From IMG/VR virus record IMGVR_UViG_3300036045_000016, positions 1 to 49,916 of that record: 49,916 bases of DNA; one strand, written 5' to 3'. Made by a program: the position numbers and the translations under genes. The number at the start of each line of letters is the position of its first letter. The stretch's first letter is position 1. Shown piece by piece: positions 26,497 through 33,928 of this stretch. The notes under the pieces were generated by a model that did not search any database, was not told the DNA's origin, and saw only the letters and a program-made list of their open reading frames with translations. Source of the DNA: a virus.

Positions 26497-26548
26497 GGAC
26501 CCCTAGGGCTCCGTCCGTTACGGATGGTACCCTGGGGGTCCCTTTTTT
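26497..26548 (+). terminator. Strong rho-independent terminator
   Basis: GGACCCC-T-AGGG (26497-26508) pairs with CCCT-G-GGGGTCC (26530-26541). The loop can form an extra CCGTCCGTTACGGATGG hairpin, and six Ts follow (26543-26548). It ends the structural/lysis transcript after the orphan gene. The next gene's ATG lies two bases past the T-run. Confidence 0.85.
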
Positions 26549-26549
26549 C

Positions 26550-26960
26550 ATGCTCAGAATCTACGACAAGCACATAGACTACCTGTGCCGCAAGCACGAC
26601 ATCAAGAGGTTCGCAACCTCTAAGCGCGGTCGCGCACACGTAGAGCTTCGGCAAGTCGCCGTCCCCGAGATGGTGGACGAGATGAGCTACTTCGTAGCCC
26701 TGCACGAGATAGGCCACATCATGATCGGCTTGGAGTACCCGCGCCTAGAGCGCGAGGCCAAGGCCTGGGATTGGGCATTAGAGAACGCGAGGGTCAAACC
26801 GAACTACCGCACCAGGCAGCGTATTTGCGCTAATCTATATCGATACCTATGCAGAGCAGAACAAGAGGGGTGGCGTCGTCCGCCCCCCGAATCAAGATTC
26901 TGGCAACTACTCAGATGGTGGGAGGTTCCTGATGGCAAGGAAGACAGTAAGGGTAAGTGA
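26550..26960 (+). CDS. HEXXH putative zinc metallopeptidase
   Basis: A 136-aa protein from ATG 26550. The motif ALHEIGHIMIG (about residues 50-60) gives HExxH, and Glu residues in EYPRLEREAKAWDWAL may supply the third ligand. This resembles short phage/ImmA-like peptidases that act on repressors. The open frame extends through the terminator upstream, but homology-like sequence begins at this ATG. No normal Shine-Dalgarno site precedes it, so it may be leaderless or expressed from a start I cannot see. Confidence 0.6.
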   Translation: MLRIYDKHIDYLCRKHDIKRFATSKRGRAHVELRQVAVPEMVDEMSYFVALHEIGHIMIGLEYPRLEREAKAWDWALENARVKPNYRTRQRICANLYRYLCRAEQEGWRRPPPESRFWQLLRWWEVPDGKEDSKGK

Positions 26961-27141
26961 CATCTCCGACGATGAGATCCCCGAGGGGAAAGGCGCAACC
27001 CTGCGCATCGTCTTCGAGGACACCCGTCGCGGTGTGCGGGAGCTGGACGTGACCGACGCAGAGGCCGAGGCCCTGGGTACCGGGAGGGGGCGGGCGGTAG
27101 CGCGACGGGGCCGCAAGCCGAAGAGCCAGCCCTCCGGATAG
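26932..27141 (+). CDS. Small AT-hook DNA-binding protein, Lsr2-like in outline
   Basis: A 69-aa protein, GGGAGG six bases before ATG, overlapping the HEXXH gene. The N-terminal half is a short acidic beta-like module (LRIVFEDTRRGVRELDVTD) and the C-terminus is basic with RRGRKPKS, an AT-hook-type motif. The order, a beta dimerisation module then an RGR tail, recalls actinobacterial Lsr2. It might bind AT-rich sites such as the GTAC islands. Confidence 0.55.
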   Translation: MARKTVRVSDISDDEIPEGKGATLRIVFEDTRRGVRELDVTDAEAEALGTGRGRAVARRGRKPKSQPSG

Positions 27142-27235
27142 GGTAGAATCCGCTAAAAGTAAACACTAGGGGGTGGGCGCCAGCTCAGTGGGCATCGGCG
27201 CCTACCTCACTACTTGGCGGCGAAGGGAGTACCTA

Positions 27236-28171
27236 GTGCCTCAGTCTAGGGATCAAGCTAGAGGGTCGAGGGTACCCAACCTGAGGGATACCAACCTCCC
27301 CCCCGGAGAGCGATATCTCCAACTGGTATCTGACCACCACGACCGGGGAGGAACGTTGCTCTTCGACCATTATCTAGAGCGCCTGGAACGGCGGGGGCGC
27401 TCCCCCCTGACGAAGGGGAACTACTGCCGCGCAACGAGTAAGTTCCTGCAGTGGCTCTTTGATAACAACCTCTCTCCGGAGTCGGTTGAGCCGTACCAGG
27501 TGGAGGAGTTCTTCGACCAGTTGCCGCACGCTCCGTCTACCAAGCGGCTGATGCTGGCGAACATTCGGGCGGCGTACCGCTATGCCCACCGGCGGGGGAT
27601 GGTGCCGAGGGATCCGACCTTCGAGGTTGACCTCCCGGAGCCTCAACGAGAAAAGCCCCGCATCCTGTCCTCGATGGAGCTGAGGCGGATACGGGACAAC
27701 TGCTACACGGAGCGACAGGCGCTTCTGTTCCACATGCTGGCCTACACTGGCTGCCGGCGGAATGAGATTCGTCTGATGCGGTGGAGCCAGGTCTCGCTGG
27801 AGGACAACACCTTGTCTGTCCACGGGAAGGGGGACAAGTATCGGCTGGTGCCGATCCACCCCGCCCTGGGGGAGCTGCTCTCAGAGGCGCAGAGCGAGCC
27901 TGAGCACGCTATCCTGCCTGGACCCTACGGAGAGCCGCTGAGCTTACGCAGACTGTGGGGAGTGCTCAGGGAGCTTACCCCCACTGCCACCTGCCACGAC
28001 TTCCGTCGTACAGCAGCGTCGAGTCTGGACGCCAACGGCGTCGAGGAGAGCCTGATCTTTGAAATCATGGGATGGGCACCGAAGACCATCTTCGGCAAGT
28101 ACTACCGCCACGTCGCTTCGGAGCGACTACAACAGGCGATCCTGCAGCTCTATCGCAACGATCCGCTATAG
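27236..28171 (+). CDS. int: Tyrosine recombinase (integrase)
   Basis: A 311-aa protein. GTG 27236 is chosen because AAGGGAG lies six bases upstream; the frame is open from 27173. An N-terminal SAM-like core-binding domain (about 30-120) is followed by the catalytic domain with Arg in GCRRNEIRL, Lys in HGKGDKYR, HxxR in CHDFRRTAA, Trp replacing the last His in GWAPKT, and the Tyr nucleophile in KYYRHV. It should integrate the phage genome site-specifically. No attP core could be identified without the host sequence. Confidence 0.9.
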   Translation: MPQSRDQARGSRVPNLRDTNLPPGERYLQLVSDHHDRGGTLLFDHYLERLERRGRSPLTKGNYCRATSKFLQWLFDNNLSPESVEPYQVEEFFDQLPHAPSTKRLMLANIRAAYRYAHRRGMVPRDPTFEVDLPEPQREKPRILSSMELRRIRDNCYTERQALLFHMLAYTGCRRNEIRLMRWSQVSLEDNTLSVHGKGDKYRLVPIHPALGELLSEAQSEPEHAILPGPYGEPLSLRRLWGVLRELTPTATCHDFRRTAASSLDANGVEESLIFEIMGWAPKTIFGKYYRHVASERLQQAILQLYRNDPL

Positions 28172-28237
28172 ACCGCGGGTCGTGTCGATGTAGACACAGA
28201 TCCCGAGGACAACCAAGAATCCGAGCAACCAGTACAT
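28166..28237 (-). CDS. Possible tiny membrane peptide
   Basis: ATG 28237 starts a 23-residue peptide that is one hydrophobic helix (WLLGFLVVLGICVYI) ending with TTRGL. AAGAAGG-like purine sequence precedes the ATG. It overlaps the end of the integrase gene on the opposite strand by 6 bases. It is too short to be sure; a lysis-control or membrane micro-protein is possible. Confidence 0.4.
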   Translation of the reverse strand: MYWLLGFLVVLGICVYIDTTRGL

Positions 28238-28273
28238 GTTTGCCTTCTTTCCCTGTAGGTAGGGGAAAGGCCA

Positions 28274-28311
28274 GGAGAGGGGTCGTGGTGGTATCTGACC
28301 GGCCCCTCTCC
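28274..28311. terminator. Convergent hairpin between integrase and leftward genes
   Basis: GGAGAGGGG (28274-28282) and CCCCTCTCC (28303-28311) form a 9-bp stem around a 20-base loop that can itself close with GGTC/GACC. It sits between the convergent integrase and leftward replication operon. T-rich sequence follows on the + side only weakly, so it is a plausible but not certain bidirectional terminator. Confidence 0.5.
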
Positions 28312-28325
28312 TAACCTCTTCTATC

Positions 28326-28529
28326 TTAACGCTCGGTCGTAGAGCGAACCTCCGCACGCCAGTCGCGGTCAAGCTTCTGGTACTTGTTGAGAAGGTTCTG
28401 GACGTCTTCGTTGTCCGGGTTCACGCTTGCGTAGGCCTTGAGCTCAGCCCAGGCACGGATGCGCTGGCCCTCAGAGCGAGCGTTCTGTAGAGCGTAACTG
28501 ATGCGATCGAACACTAATCTAGTAGCCAT
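28326..28529 (-). CDS. Small helical phage protein
   Basis: A 67-aa charged helical protein from ATG 28529. This start overlaps the end of the upstream gene and has GGGAGG just before it; the longer open frame is unlikely to be used. Sequence NPDNEDVQNLLNKYQKLDRDWRAEV looks like a helical hairpin. Function unknown. It is the last convincing gene of the leftward replication operon. Confidence 0.55.
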   Translation of the reverse strand: MATRLVFDRISYALQNARSEGQRIRAWAELKAYASVNPDNEDVQNLLNKYQKLDRDWRAEVRSTTER

Positions 28530-28809
28530 CCTCCCTGATTGTAATGTATGCGATGACGGACTCGGAGTCGATCCCAACCTCATCTAGGAGGCTGCAGGCC
28601 TCGTTGGCCCCAACCTGGACGGCATCCAGCCAGAAGAGGGTCTCGACTTGGAAGACCCCAAAGACTGTCCCGTCTCCAGCGGAGAACACAGGATCCTGGA
28701 TGAGCTCAGGGAACTCCGACGCTACCGCCTCAAGAGAATCAAGCAGGGTCTCGCTGAAGTTTGCGATTCTCTTGGTCTCGAACTCGATAGTGTAGGTTTT
28801 ATTTTTCAA
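28519..28809 (-). CDS. Small protein paired with a HicA-like gene
   Basis: A 96-aa alpha/beta protein starting at TTG 28809, overlapping the end of the HicA-like gene. It does not show the usual HicB antitoxin pattern, but the tandem overlap with a HicA-like protein makes a partner role worth testing. It could equally be an unrelated early protein. Confidence 0.5.
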   Translation of the reverse strand: MKNKTYTIEFETKRIANFSETLLDSLEAVASEFPELIQDPVFSAGDGTVFGVFQVETLFWLDAVQVGANEACSLLDEVGIDSESVIAYITIREDGY

Positions 28810-29038
28810 GTACGCCTTGTCTAATCAATGCGCGGCGTAGATTCGCAAGAGCCCGCCCCCTACCGGGAGTTGAGGGTAGCGAATACACGCGATTACCATT
28901 GGGGCCGCGCACCGCATAATGACCACTGCGAGTGCGCTCGACGGCATAGCCCGCTTGTGTAATTTCCCTGATTAGTGCGTTCAGCTCTTTATGAGAGGAC
29001 AAATGTCCCATCTCCTTTGTGTGACAGGGAAGCCACAC
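28799..29038 (-). CDS. HicA-like (dsRBD-fold) protein
   Basis: A 79-aa protein (GTG 29038; ATG 29011 is an alternative). The pattern LIREITQAGYAVERTRSGHYAVRGPNGNRVYSLPSTPGRGRALANLRRALIRQGVL is that of HicA-type mRNA interferases, with the conserved His in SGHY. Free-standing HicA-like genes are frequent in actinobacterial phages, where toxicity is unproved. It could cleave RNA or serve as an RNA-binding regulator. Confidence 0.6.
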   Translation of the reverse strand: MWLPCHTKEMGHLSSHKELNALIREITQAGYAVERTRSGHYAVRGPNGNRVYSLPSTPGRGRALANLRRALIRQGVLEK

Positions 29039-29056
29039 TCACGGACCCACTCCTAT

Positions 29057-29965
29057 CTACGAGCCAGACGTGGTGAACTTGGGAGAGTCCAAGTACAACG
29101 TCTCGCCTTCGCGGAGAATGCAGAACCCCTGCGCCCACGTCGGAAACGTTGTGGAGCGCTGGAGATATGCAGTCTTGGTGCGGTCAAAGAGACCGCCCGC
29201 CTCCACCACAACCTTGTCACCATCGGTGGCAAGGCCAATCGCACAGTGATGTGCATGGGCAGAGATAACACCTGCGTCATACTTCGCCGCCAGTGTCCTT
29301 GGGGTAGACAGTGGGATGCGAGAGTAGCTAGCGGGGTGACAAACATACCATCGACGTCCGTCCCCTTGATCGACCCAACAGTGATCGAGGTTCGAAAACT
29401 CAATCGACTCCAGGGCCGACGTCCCCAAGCTACCAAAGACAAGCTTCATGGCCTCCTTGAACTGGATGCTGAAGCCTAGCGCTTTGTGTAGGCGAGCGTC
29501 GTGGTTACCCCACACATAGACAATTCGGTCGAAAGTCTCCAACAGCGTTGCCATCACCATCTGGCCCTCAGCGAGCTCCCTTTCGAGGCCTGCCTCTTCC
29601 TGCTTGGGCTGATACTGGCTCAGGGCATCGAAGTTGAAGAAGTCTCCTCCGATGATTAGCGTTCTCACTTCTGCGTTCCGGCACGTCTCGATGAAGTAGT
29701 TGACGTACTCGGGATCGTACAGCGGAATGTGCCAGTCAGCCGTGATAGCCACTGCTGGATCTGTAACTGTGATCGGGGTGTCGAGGTTGAACGTGAAGCG
29801 TTCCTCGACGTCAAGCGGGACTAGGTGCCGCTTGTAGTTGGCTCTCTTGAGACCGTTCCGCACGGTCTTCTCGTCCACGTTTAGGACCCTAGCGATAGCC
29901 CGGTTGGACATTCCCTTAGAAGCTAGGTGGACATAGAGAGTATCTTCTGGTTTACCTTCTACCAT
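29057..29965 (-). CDS. Calcineurin-like metallophosphoesterase with N-terminal HTH
   Basis: A 302-aa protein. Residues 14-40 form an HTH (GMSNRAIARVLNVDEKTVRNGLKR). From residue 68 the metallophosphoesterase motifs appear in order: DWH, GGDFFNFD, GNHD, CHP and HAHH, so the dinuclear metal site is complete. The fusion suggests a phosphoesterase guided to DNA, perhaps in DNA processing. Similar HTH-phosphatase fusions occur in phages. No substrate can be deduced. Confidence 0.75.
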   Translation of the reverse strand: MVEGKPEDTLYVHLASKGMSNRAIARVLNVDEKTVRNGLKRANYKRHLVPLDVEERFTFNLDTPITVTDPAVAITADWHIPLYDPEYVNYFIETCRNAEVRTLIIGGDFFNFDALSQYQPKQEEAGLERELAEGQMVMATLLETFDRIVYVWGNHDARLHKALGFSIQFKEAMKLVFGSLGTSALESIEFSNLDHCWVDQGDGRRWYVCHPASYSRIPLSTPRTLAAKYDAGVISAHAHHCAIGLATDGDKVVVEAGGLFDRTKTAYLQRSTTFPTWAQGFCILREGETLYLDSPKFTTSGS

Positions 29966-30257
29966 ACGAAATGCCGTTCAAGCGGTCAGTCAAGGACTGA
30001 ATGCCCCGCCTATAGCGTTTCCACATCGCTGTGTGGCTTGCGCCCACGAGGGCGCCGGCAGTTCGAGTATCGAACCCAAACTTACCGACCAGTAGAACAG
30101 CTTCGTACTCCTTTCTGTTCAATTGCGGGAGTGCTCGATCGAGGTCGCAGTAGCGCACCAGCCACGCAAGTCGAGATCTGCGATCCCGCATCTCTTCGTA
30201 GCCTTCGACTAGCGCTTCGACTTCCTCAAAGGAGTAGTTCGGCCACCATTTAGGCAT
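29952..30257 (-). CDS. Sigma-70 region-4-like HTH protein
   Basis: A 101-aa protein from ATG 30257. The C-terminal part LPQLNRKEYEAVLLVGKFGFDTRTAGALVGASHTAMWKRYRRGIQSL fits sigma region 4, where an HTH recognises the -35 element. It follows, five bases downstream and one frame over, a sigma-region-2-like protein. Together the two would equal a minimal sigma factor. The second gene overlaps the phosphoesterase start. Confidence 0.6.
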   Translation of the reverse strand: MPKWWPNYSFEEVEALVEGYEEMRDRRSRLAWLVRYCDLDRALPQLNRKEYEAVLLVGKFGFDTRTAGALVGASHTAMWKRYRRGIQSLTDRLNGISYGRR

Positions 30258-30261
30258 GAGC

Positions 30262-30483
30262 CTAAACCTGGCGGCGGCAAACTCGAATCCAGTCCCTACA
30301 ACGATTCTTGATGGCTGTGCGGGAGGGGGGTAGATCACGGCGCAACAACATGAACACCGCAATCATCCCCTCCTGCCTCAAATCGTCGTACTCGGCACCG
30401 CCTACGCCGCTAAAGCGACGCGCGATGTCCTCAATGGCTGGAAGCCACGCCGCAACCTCGTGGTCAACGACGGGGCGGGCCAC
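30262..30483 (-). CDS. Sigma-70 region-2-like protein
   Basis: A 73-aa protein from GTG 30483, which overlaps the SSB stop (TAGGTG). AEYDDLRQEGMIAVFMLLRRDL...AIKNRCRDWIRVCRRQ matches sigma region 2, which binds the RNA polymerase clamp and the -10 element. With the region-4-like protein next to it, it may switch host RNA polymerase to phage promoters, or regulate recombination as anti-host factor. A two-gene split of a sigma factor is not usual. Confidence 0.6.
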   Translation of the reverse strand: MARPVVDHEVAAWLPAIEDIARRFSGVGGAEYDDLRQEGMIAVFMLLRRDLPPSRTAIKNRCRDWIRVCRRQV

Positions 30484-30819
30484 CTAGAACAGCGTCTCTT
30501 CGTCCTCATCGTCGCCCAGCTCGTTCTCGACCCCATCCGAGGGACCGAGACCAGGCACGACCGCGATGCGATTCGCGCTTAGGTTTAGGTAGGTCTTGCC
30601 CTTGATGTTGGGTGTCGTGAACTTCCCGGTAGCGAACACCAGGTCGCCCTTTTCGATCGCTACGTCGGCAAACTCGGGCCAGAGGGTGACACGAATGTTC
30701 TTGCCCTCGGAGCCAGTCTGCTGTACAAGAAAGTCTCGGACCGTCCGGCCGTTCACGTCCCGCTCGTTCACATCGAACTGGACGAAGCCGCTAACGGTAC
30801 GGTAAAGAGTATCGCTCAA
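30484..30819 (-). CDS. ssb: Single-stranded DNA-binding protein
   Basis: A 111-aa OB-fold protein. Strands such as RTVSGFVQFDVNERDVNG and KGDLVFATGKF.TPNIKGKTYLNLSANRI agree with SSB, and the tail GDDEDEETLF is acidic with a terminal Phe as in SSB tips that recruit partners. It coats single-stranded DNA during replication and recombination. Confidence 0.75.
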   Translation of the reverse strand: MSDTLYRTVSGFVQFDVNERDVNGRTVRDFLVQQTGSEGKNIRVTLWPEFADVAIEKGDLVFATGKFTTPNIKGKTYLNLSANRIAVVPGLGPSDGVENELGDDEDEETLF

Positions 30820-30828
30820 CGTTCTCCC

Positions 30829-31032
30829 TTAGTAGTTGATGAGGATGCCAATTTGCTTCTCGCTCAACATCGTCTTGAGCAGAAGGTCCGGTACCTCGTA
30901 GTACTTCTCGTCTTGGTAGGAATAGATTAGGCTTACGTTCTCAGACGGCTTGTTTATGACCGGCCCGGTTGTGCCTTTGGGGGCTAGGTCATGGGCCTTG
31001 ATTAGCTTTACATAGTCTCCGACAGAGGCCAC
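30829..31032 (-). CDS. Small beta-barrel-like protein
   Basis: A 67-aa protein starting at GTG 31032, with AAGGGA just upstream; it overlaps the Endo VII gene end. The pattern VGDYVKLIKAHDLAPKGTTGPVINK...ENVSLIYSYQDEKYYEVP resembles short SH3/KOW-like modules. Role unknown, probably replication-associated by position. Confidence 0.5.
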   Translation of the reverse strand: MASVGDYVKLIKAHDLAPKGTTGPVINKPSENVSLIYSYQDEKYYEVPDLLLKTMLSEKQIGILINY

Positions 31033-31307
31033 GGATCCCTTTCTAGGTAGTCGGCCGCACGACGGAGCCACTCAGGGTCGATCCACGACGGTAGCGCTCG
31101 GTTGCAACGATGGCACAGGAGCCCCCTGATGACCAACTCATGATGATCGTGGTCTAGGTCAAGCTTACGCTTGGGGTTCGGTGCCTTACCACAAATGGCG
31201 CATCCGCCTTTCTGTGCTTCGAGCATGGCGTCATAGTGAGGCCGTGCAGATTTTAGAAGGAGCGCGTGTTTGTTCGGCTTCCTCCTACGTCTAGAACTTC
31301 CAGTCAT
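31008..31307 (-). CDS. Recombination endonuclease VII-like HNH nuclease
   Basis: A 99-aa protein with CAICG, LDLDHDHH and RGLLCHRCNRAL, the zinc-bound beta-beta-alpha metal site of the Endo VII family. Such enzymes cut Holliday junctions and branched DNA, which clears the DNA before packaging. The C-terminal helix (WLRRAADYL) is also typical. Overlaps the helicase gene end. Confidence 0.8.
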   Translation of the reverse strand: MTGSSRRRRKPNKHALLLKSARPHYDAMLEAQKGGCAICGKAPNPKRKLDLDHDHHELVIRGLLCHRCNRALPSWIDPEWLRRAADYLERDPWPLSETM

Positions 31308-32643
31308 CCGGAGTGGATGCTAGGAGCTCAGTTCGATTCTCATCTCGATCGGCAATCTGCACCGTGATGATCTCTCCGCCAAGCCTACGGCGGGACTTGT
31401 ACTGCGTCATGTAGAACTTACCGGGGATATCTGTGCCCCGGATATCAAGTGCAGCATCGACCACCGCCGTAATGTCACCAGAGCCACGGGACCGCTGGAA
31501 GCTAGTAGCGGTGTCCGACTTGATCGCATGGTGTACGACGATGACAGCCGCGCCGGTCTCTCGGGCCAAGGGCTGAATAGCCTCCCGGAACAACCGCGCC
31601 ATGCTATTCGCGCTGTTCTCGTCCTCCGAGTGAATGCGGGAGAGCGAGTCGATTACGATTAGCGAGGGATTCAGCTCTAGCGCTTCGTCTAGGAAGGCAT
31701 CCGGCTCCTTGTTCATCCAGATGCCGGGTCGGTACAGGTAGTGAATGCGCTTAGCTCCGGCCTTAGTCAGCGAGAGCTTCCTGAACCGATTGTAGATTAT
31801 GTCTTCGGGGTTCTCCTCATCGATGTAGAGGACCTCCCCGTGCTTCTTCACCGCTCGACCAAGCCAGCTTTCTCTGCCGTCTGCGACGGCGACTGCGAGG
31901 GACATGGTAAGCCAGGACTTCCCGATACCGGGATCGCCCATGAACAGGTTTACGTCCCCCTCACAGATCAGATTGTCTACTAGCCAGTCGATCGGCGGGG
32001 GTTCTGCAGTTAGGTCTAGCTCCGTGAAGCGCCGTTCCGGGTTGGCGGTGCGCTTACAAAGCTCTCGGAGAATAGCCACATCAAAGGTATCGAAGAAGTC
32101 ACAGGTGTCCTTGATACCCACCGGGAGACTAACCCGCCGGGCCTTCGCCCCCAGGTCAGCTCTAATCTGCTTCCAGCACGCATCAACACGAGCCTTTACA
32201 TTATAGTCCTCGTCGTTGTCTAGGACCACCCACACCCGCTCTGCGTCAGCAAAAGTCTTGGCATAGGCTGGACGCCAGGCTTCGATACCCGACAGTCCGA
32301 TTACCGACACCGCCCCACCAACTTCCTGATGGAGACGCATAGTGTCTGTCTCGCCCTCGACGAGGAACATCTGTTTCGTTCCGGGCACGTTAGGGACGTG
32401 GTAGAGACTTAGGTCACGCCCTGCGGTGAAGCGGAACCCTCTGTTCTGACCGGGCTCAAGGGAGGAGGGATCAAGCCGGCTCTTCTCTCCACCGGCGGGG
32501 TAGGGAAAGATGATCCGATCCCCACTCTGGTGGACGCCGAACTCGGCTAGTGTCTCGGCTGTAATCCCTCGCTTATCCCTGAACCAGTCTAGGATTTGCT
32601 GTTCGATGTTAGGTTGTCTTTGTTGGTTGCTAGGCAATACCAA
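31291..32643 (-). CDS. Primase-helicase-like protein (Toprim + RecA-like ATPase)
   Basis: A 450-aa protein, TTG start. Residues 14-75 resemble the primase RNAP subdomain start (WFRDKRGITAETLAEFGV..RIIFPY). Toprim motifs are FLVEGETD (93-100) and VVLDNDED (139-146). The ATPase has Walker A GDPGIGKSW (236-244) and Walker B LIVIDSLS (328-335), closer to RepA-like helicases than to T7 gp4. No zinc domain is present at the N-terminus; a separate zinc ribbon gene overlaps upstream. Confidence 0.8.
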   Translation of the reverse strand: MVLPSNQQRQPNIEQQILDWFRDKRGITAETLAEFGVHQSGDRIIFPYPAGGEKSRLDPSSLEPGQNRGFRFTAGRDLSLYHVPNVPGTKQMFLVEGETDTMRLHQEVGGAVSVIGLSGIEAWRPAYAKTFADAERVWVVLDNDEDYNVKARVDACWKQIRADLGAKARRVSLPVGIKDTCDFFDTFDVAILRELCKRTANPERRFTELDLTAEPPPIDWLVDNLICEGDVNLFMGDPGIGKSWLTMSLAVAVADGRESWLGRAVKKHGEVLYIDEENPEDIIYNRFRKLSLTKAGAKRIHYLYRPGIWMNKEPDAFLDEALELNPSLIVIDSLSRIHSEDENSANSMARLFREAIQPLARETGAAVIVVHHAIKSDTATSFQRSRGSGDITAVVDAALDIRGTDIPGKFYMTQYKSRRRLGGEIITVQIADRDENRTELLASTPDDWKF

Positions 32644-32750
32644 CAGACCCGGGGGTCATCTTTCAACCCGGTGGTCAAGTGCCAGGTTCTCTTCTTACAG
32701 GTGTAGCACTTTCGAAGGAGGAAGACCGCCGGCCTAGTATCCTTGCTCAT
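32589..32750 (-). CDS. Free-standing zinc ribbon, likely the missing primase zinc domain
   Basis: A 53-aa protein with CYTC (15-18) and CWYC (36-39), which makes a classical four-Cys zinc ribbon, flanked by aromatic and basic residues. ATG 32750 overlaps the HD gene end and the 3' end overlaps the helicase gene by 55 bases in another frame. T7-type primases start with such a domain fused to the Toprim region; here it seems to be a separate polypeptide. Easily missed because of its size. Confidence 0.65.
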   Translation of the reverse strand: MSKDTRPAVFLLRKCYTCKKRTWHLTTGLKDDPRVCWYCLATNKDNLTSNSKS

Positions 32751-33303
32751 CGTCTAGGATCTGGTAGTAGCGGAGCAGGAACCAGCCCTTAGCCTGCTCG
32801 GGTGTCCACGGCTCGATCTTGTGATCGAGATACTCGTAGCCCTCCAAGCGTAGCCCGTCCGGCATTAGGTCCCGCTGCTCGCTTCGGAGCAACACGTTGT
32901 CCGCAACCTTCACCGACGGCGGTACCTCTAGCGGCAGATTGAATTTGTAGGCCACCGCCCTTTGGAGAGCTGCCTCAGCGACCCGGTAAACCTCTCCTAG
33001 CCCGGGCTGCTGCTTGATGGGCCGGGAGATGTCAGAGAGATAGGCCTCAGAAGCATCGTGGAGTAGTCCCCACATAGCGTCCTCTTCGGGCACGAGCTTA
33101 GACACCCGGACAGAGTGCTCGGCTACGGAGTAGAACTGCTTGGTGTGGCCTGTGAACCGGCACTGGTTCGATAGCGCGTGGGCAACATCGACAATACTGA
33201 TGAGCCACGGGTTAGGATCCAGCGGCTTGATGCGTACCCCGCTGAAGGTCATGATCTCATCGGGGGCCTTCTCAAGAACCATCCCCCTATAGATCATTGG
33301 CAC
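32734..33303 (-). CDS. HD-domain nucleotide phosphohydrolase
   Basis: A 189-aa protein. The HD signature is complete: H in NQCRFTGHTKQFYSVAEHSVRVS, the HD pair in LLHDASEAYLSD, and Asp in VADNVLL. This layout is that of YfbR-like 5'-deoxynucleotidases common in phages, which adjust dNMP pools for replication. It overlaps both neighbours, so it is part of the replication operon. Confidence 0.7.
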   Translation of the reverse strand: MPMIYRGMVLEKAPDEIMTFSGVRIKPLDPNPWLISIVDVAHALSNQCRFTGHTKQFYSVAEHSVRVSKLVPEEDAMWGLLHDASEAYLSDISRPIKQQPGLGEVYRVAEAALQRAVAYKFNLPLEVPPSVKVADNVLLRSEQRDLMPDGLRLEGYEYLDHKIEPWTPEQAKGWFLLRYYQILDDEQGY

Positions 33304-33673
33304 GCTTCACAAGTGGCGGAGGCAGGGCACCGACATCGATAAGCAGGCATTCAATCAGATCGAGGTAATTGCGTAGATCATCCAGCCGGGATACGATACC
33401 CTCTCCCCGGTAGGCAAGCTCTTGTATGTCCTCTCCCCGGGTTCCCTTAAGGAAGGTCATGACGCTGTCATAGTGCTTGGTCATGTAGACGCCTGCGACC
33501 TCTAGTGGTTCAAGGCCGAGGCGCGCACCGACCGACTTGAAGTTGTAGAGCACATCGGCATCTACGGTATAGGACGAACCCGCACCGGAATACTCGGGTC
33601 CCTTCTCTGCCGAGATAGCCATGCGCCGGGCATTGGCTTCTTCAATAACTAGCTGCTTTTCCGAAAAGTGCAT
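33287..33673 (-). CDS. DUF1599-like phage protein
   Basis: A 128-aa helical protein. The pattern KGPEYSG...VLYNFKSVGARLGLEPLEVAGVYMTKHYDSVMTFLKG...VSRLDDLRNYLDLIECLL fits a phage family often called DUF1599-like, seen near nucleotide-metabolism genes. Activity is not established. It overlaps the HD gene downstream and abuts the acidic protein upstream. Confidence 0.6.
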   Translation of the reverse strand: MHFSEKQLVIEEANARRMAISAEKGPEYSGAGSSYTVDADVLYNFKSVGARLGLEPLEVAGVYMTKHYDSVMTFLKGTRGEDIQELAYRGEGIVSRLDDLRNYLDLIECLLIDVGALPPPLVKRANDL

Positions 33674-33928
33674 TTACGGGGTGATGCTCGGGAAGTAGCT
33701 GGACAGAATCTTACGTGCTTCCTCCCTGGTAATCAGATCTGCCAGGGCAAGATCCTTCACTGCCGCAGCAATGTTCGGGATGTAGAGGATCTGGCTGTAA
33801 ACGTGGTCGAGGTCAACGTTAGCGTACTCGTAGCCCTCGGGGAGCTCAAGGTCAACGTCAAACTCGAAGTCGTCTAGGTTGTCGTTCTCATCGCCAGGGT
33901 CAGAGAACGTCGTGAATTCGTTACTCAT
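33674..33928 (-). CDS. Small acidic protein
   Basis: An 84-aa protein with a very acidic first half (DPGDENDNLDDFEFDVDLELPEGYEY), then a helical half. It overlaps the end of the polymerase C-terminal gene by four bases (ATGA). No homology is recognised. Such proteins may mimic DNA or act as partners for basic replication proteins, but this is speculation. Confidence 0.55.
   Translation of the reverse strand: MSNEFTTFSDPGDENDNLDDFEFDVDLELPEGYEYANVDLDHVYSQILYIPNIAAAVKDLALADLITREEARKILSSYFPSITP

Noticed and set aside
27170-27205. tRNA-like D-arm sequence (GGCGCC-AGCTCAGTGGG) upstream of the integrase
   Set aside because: D-stem, anticodon and T-arm do not pair. It may be an attP remnant, but nothing supports a tRNA.
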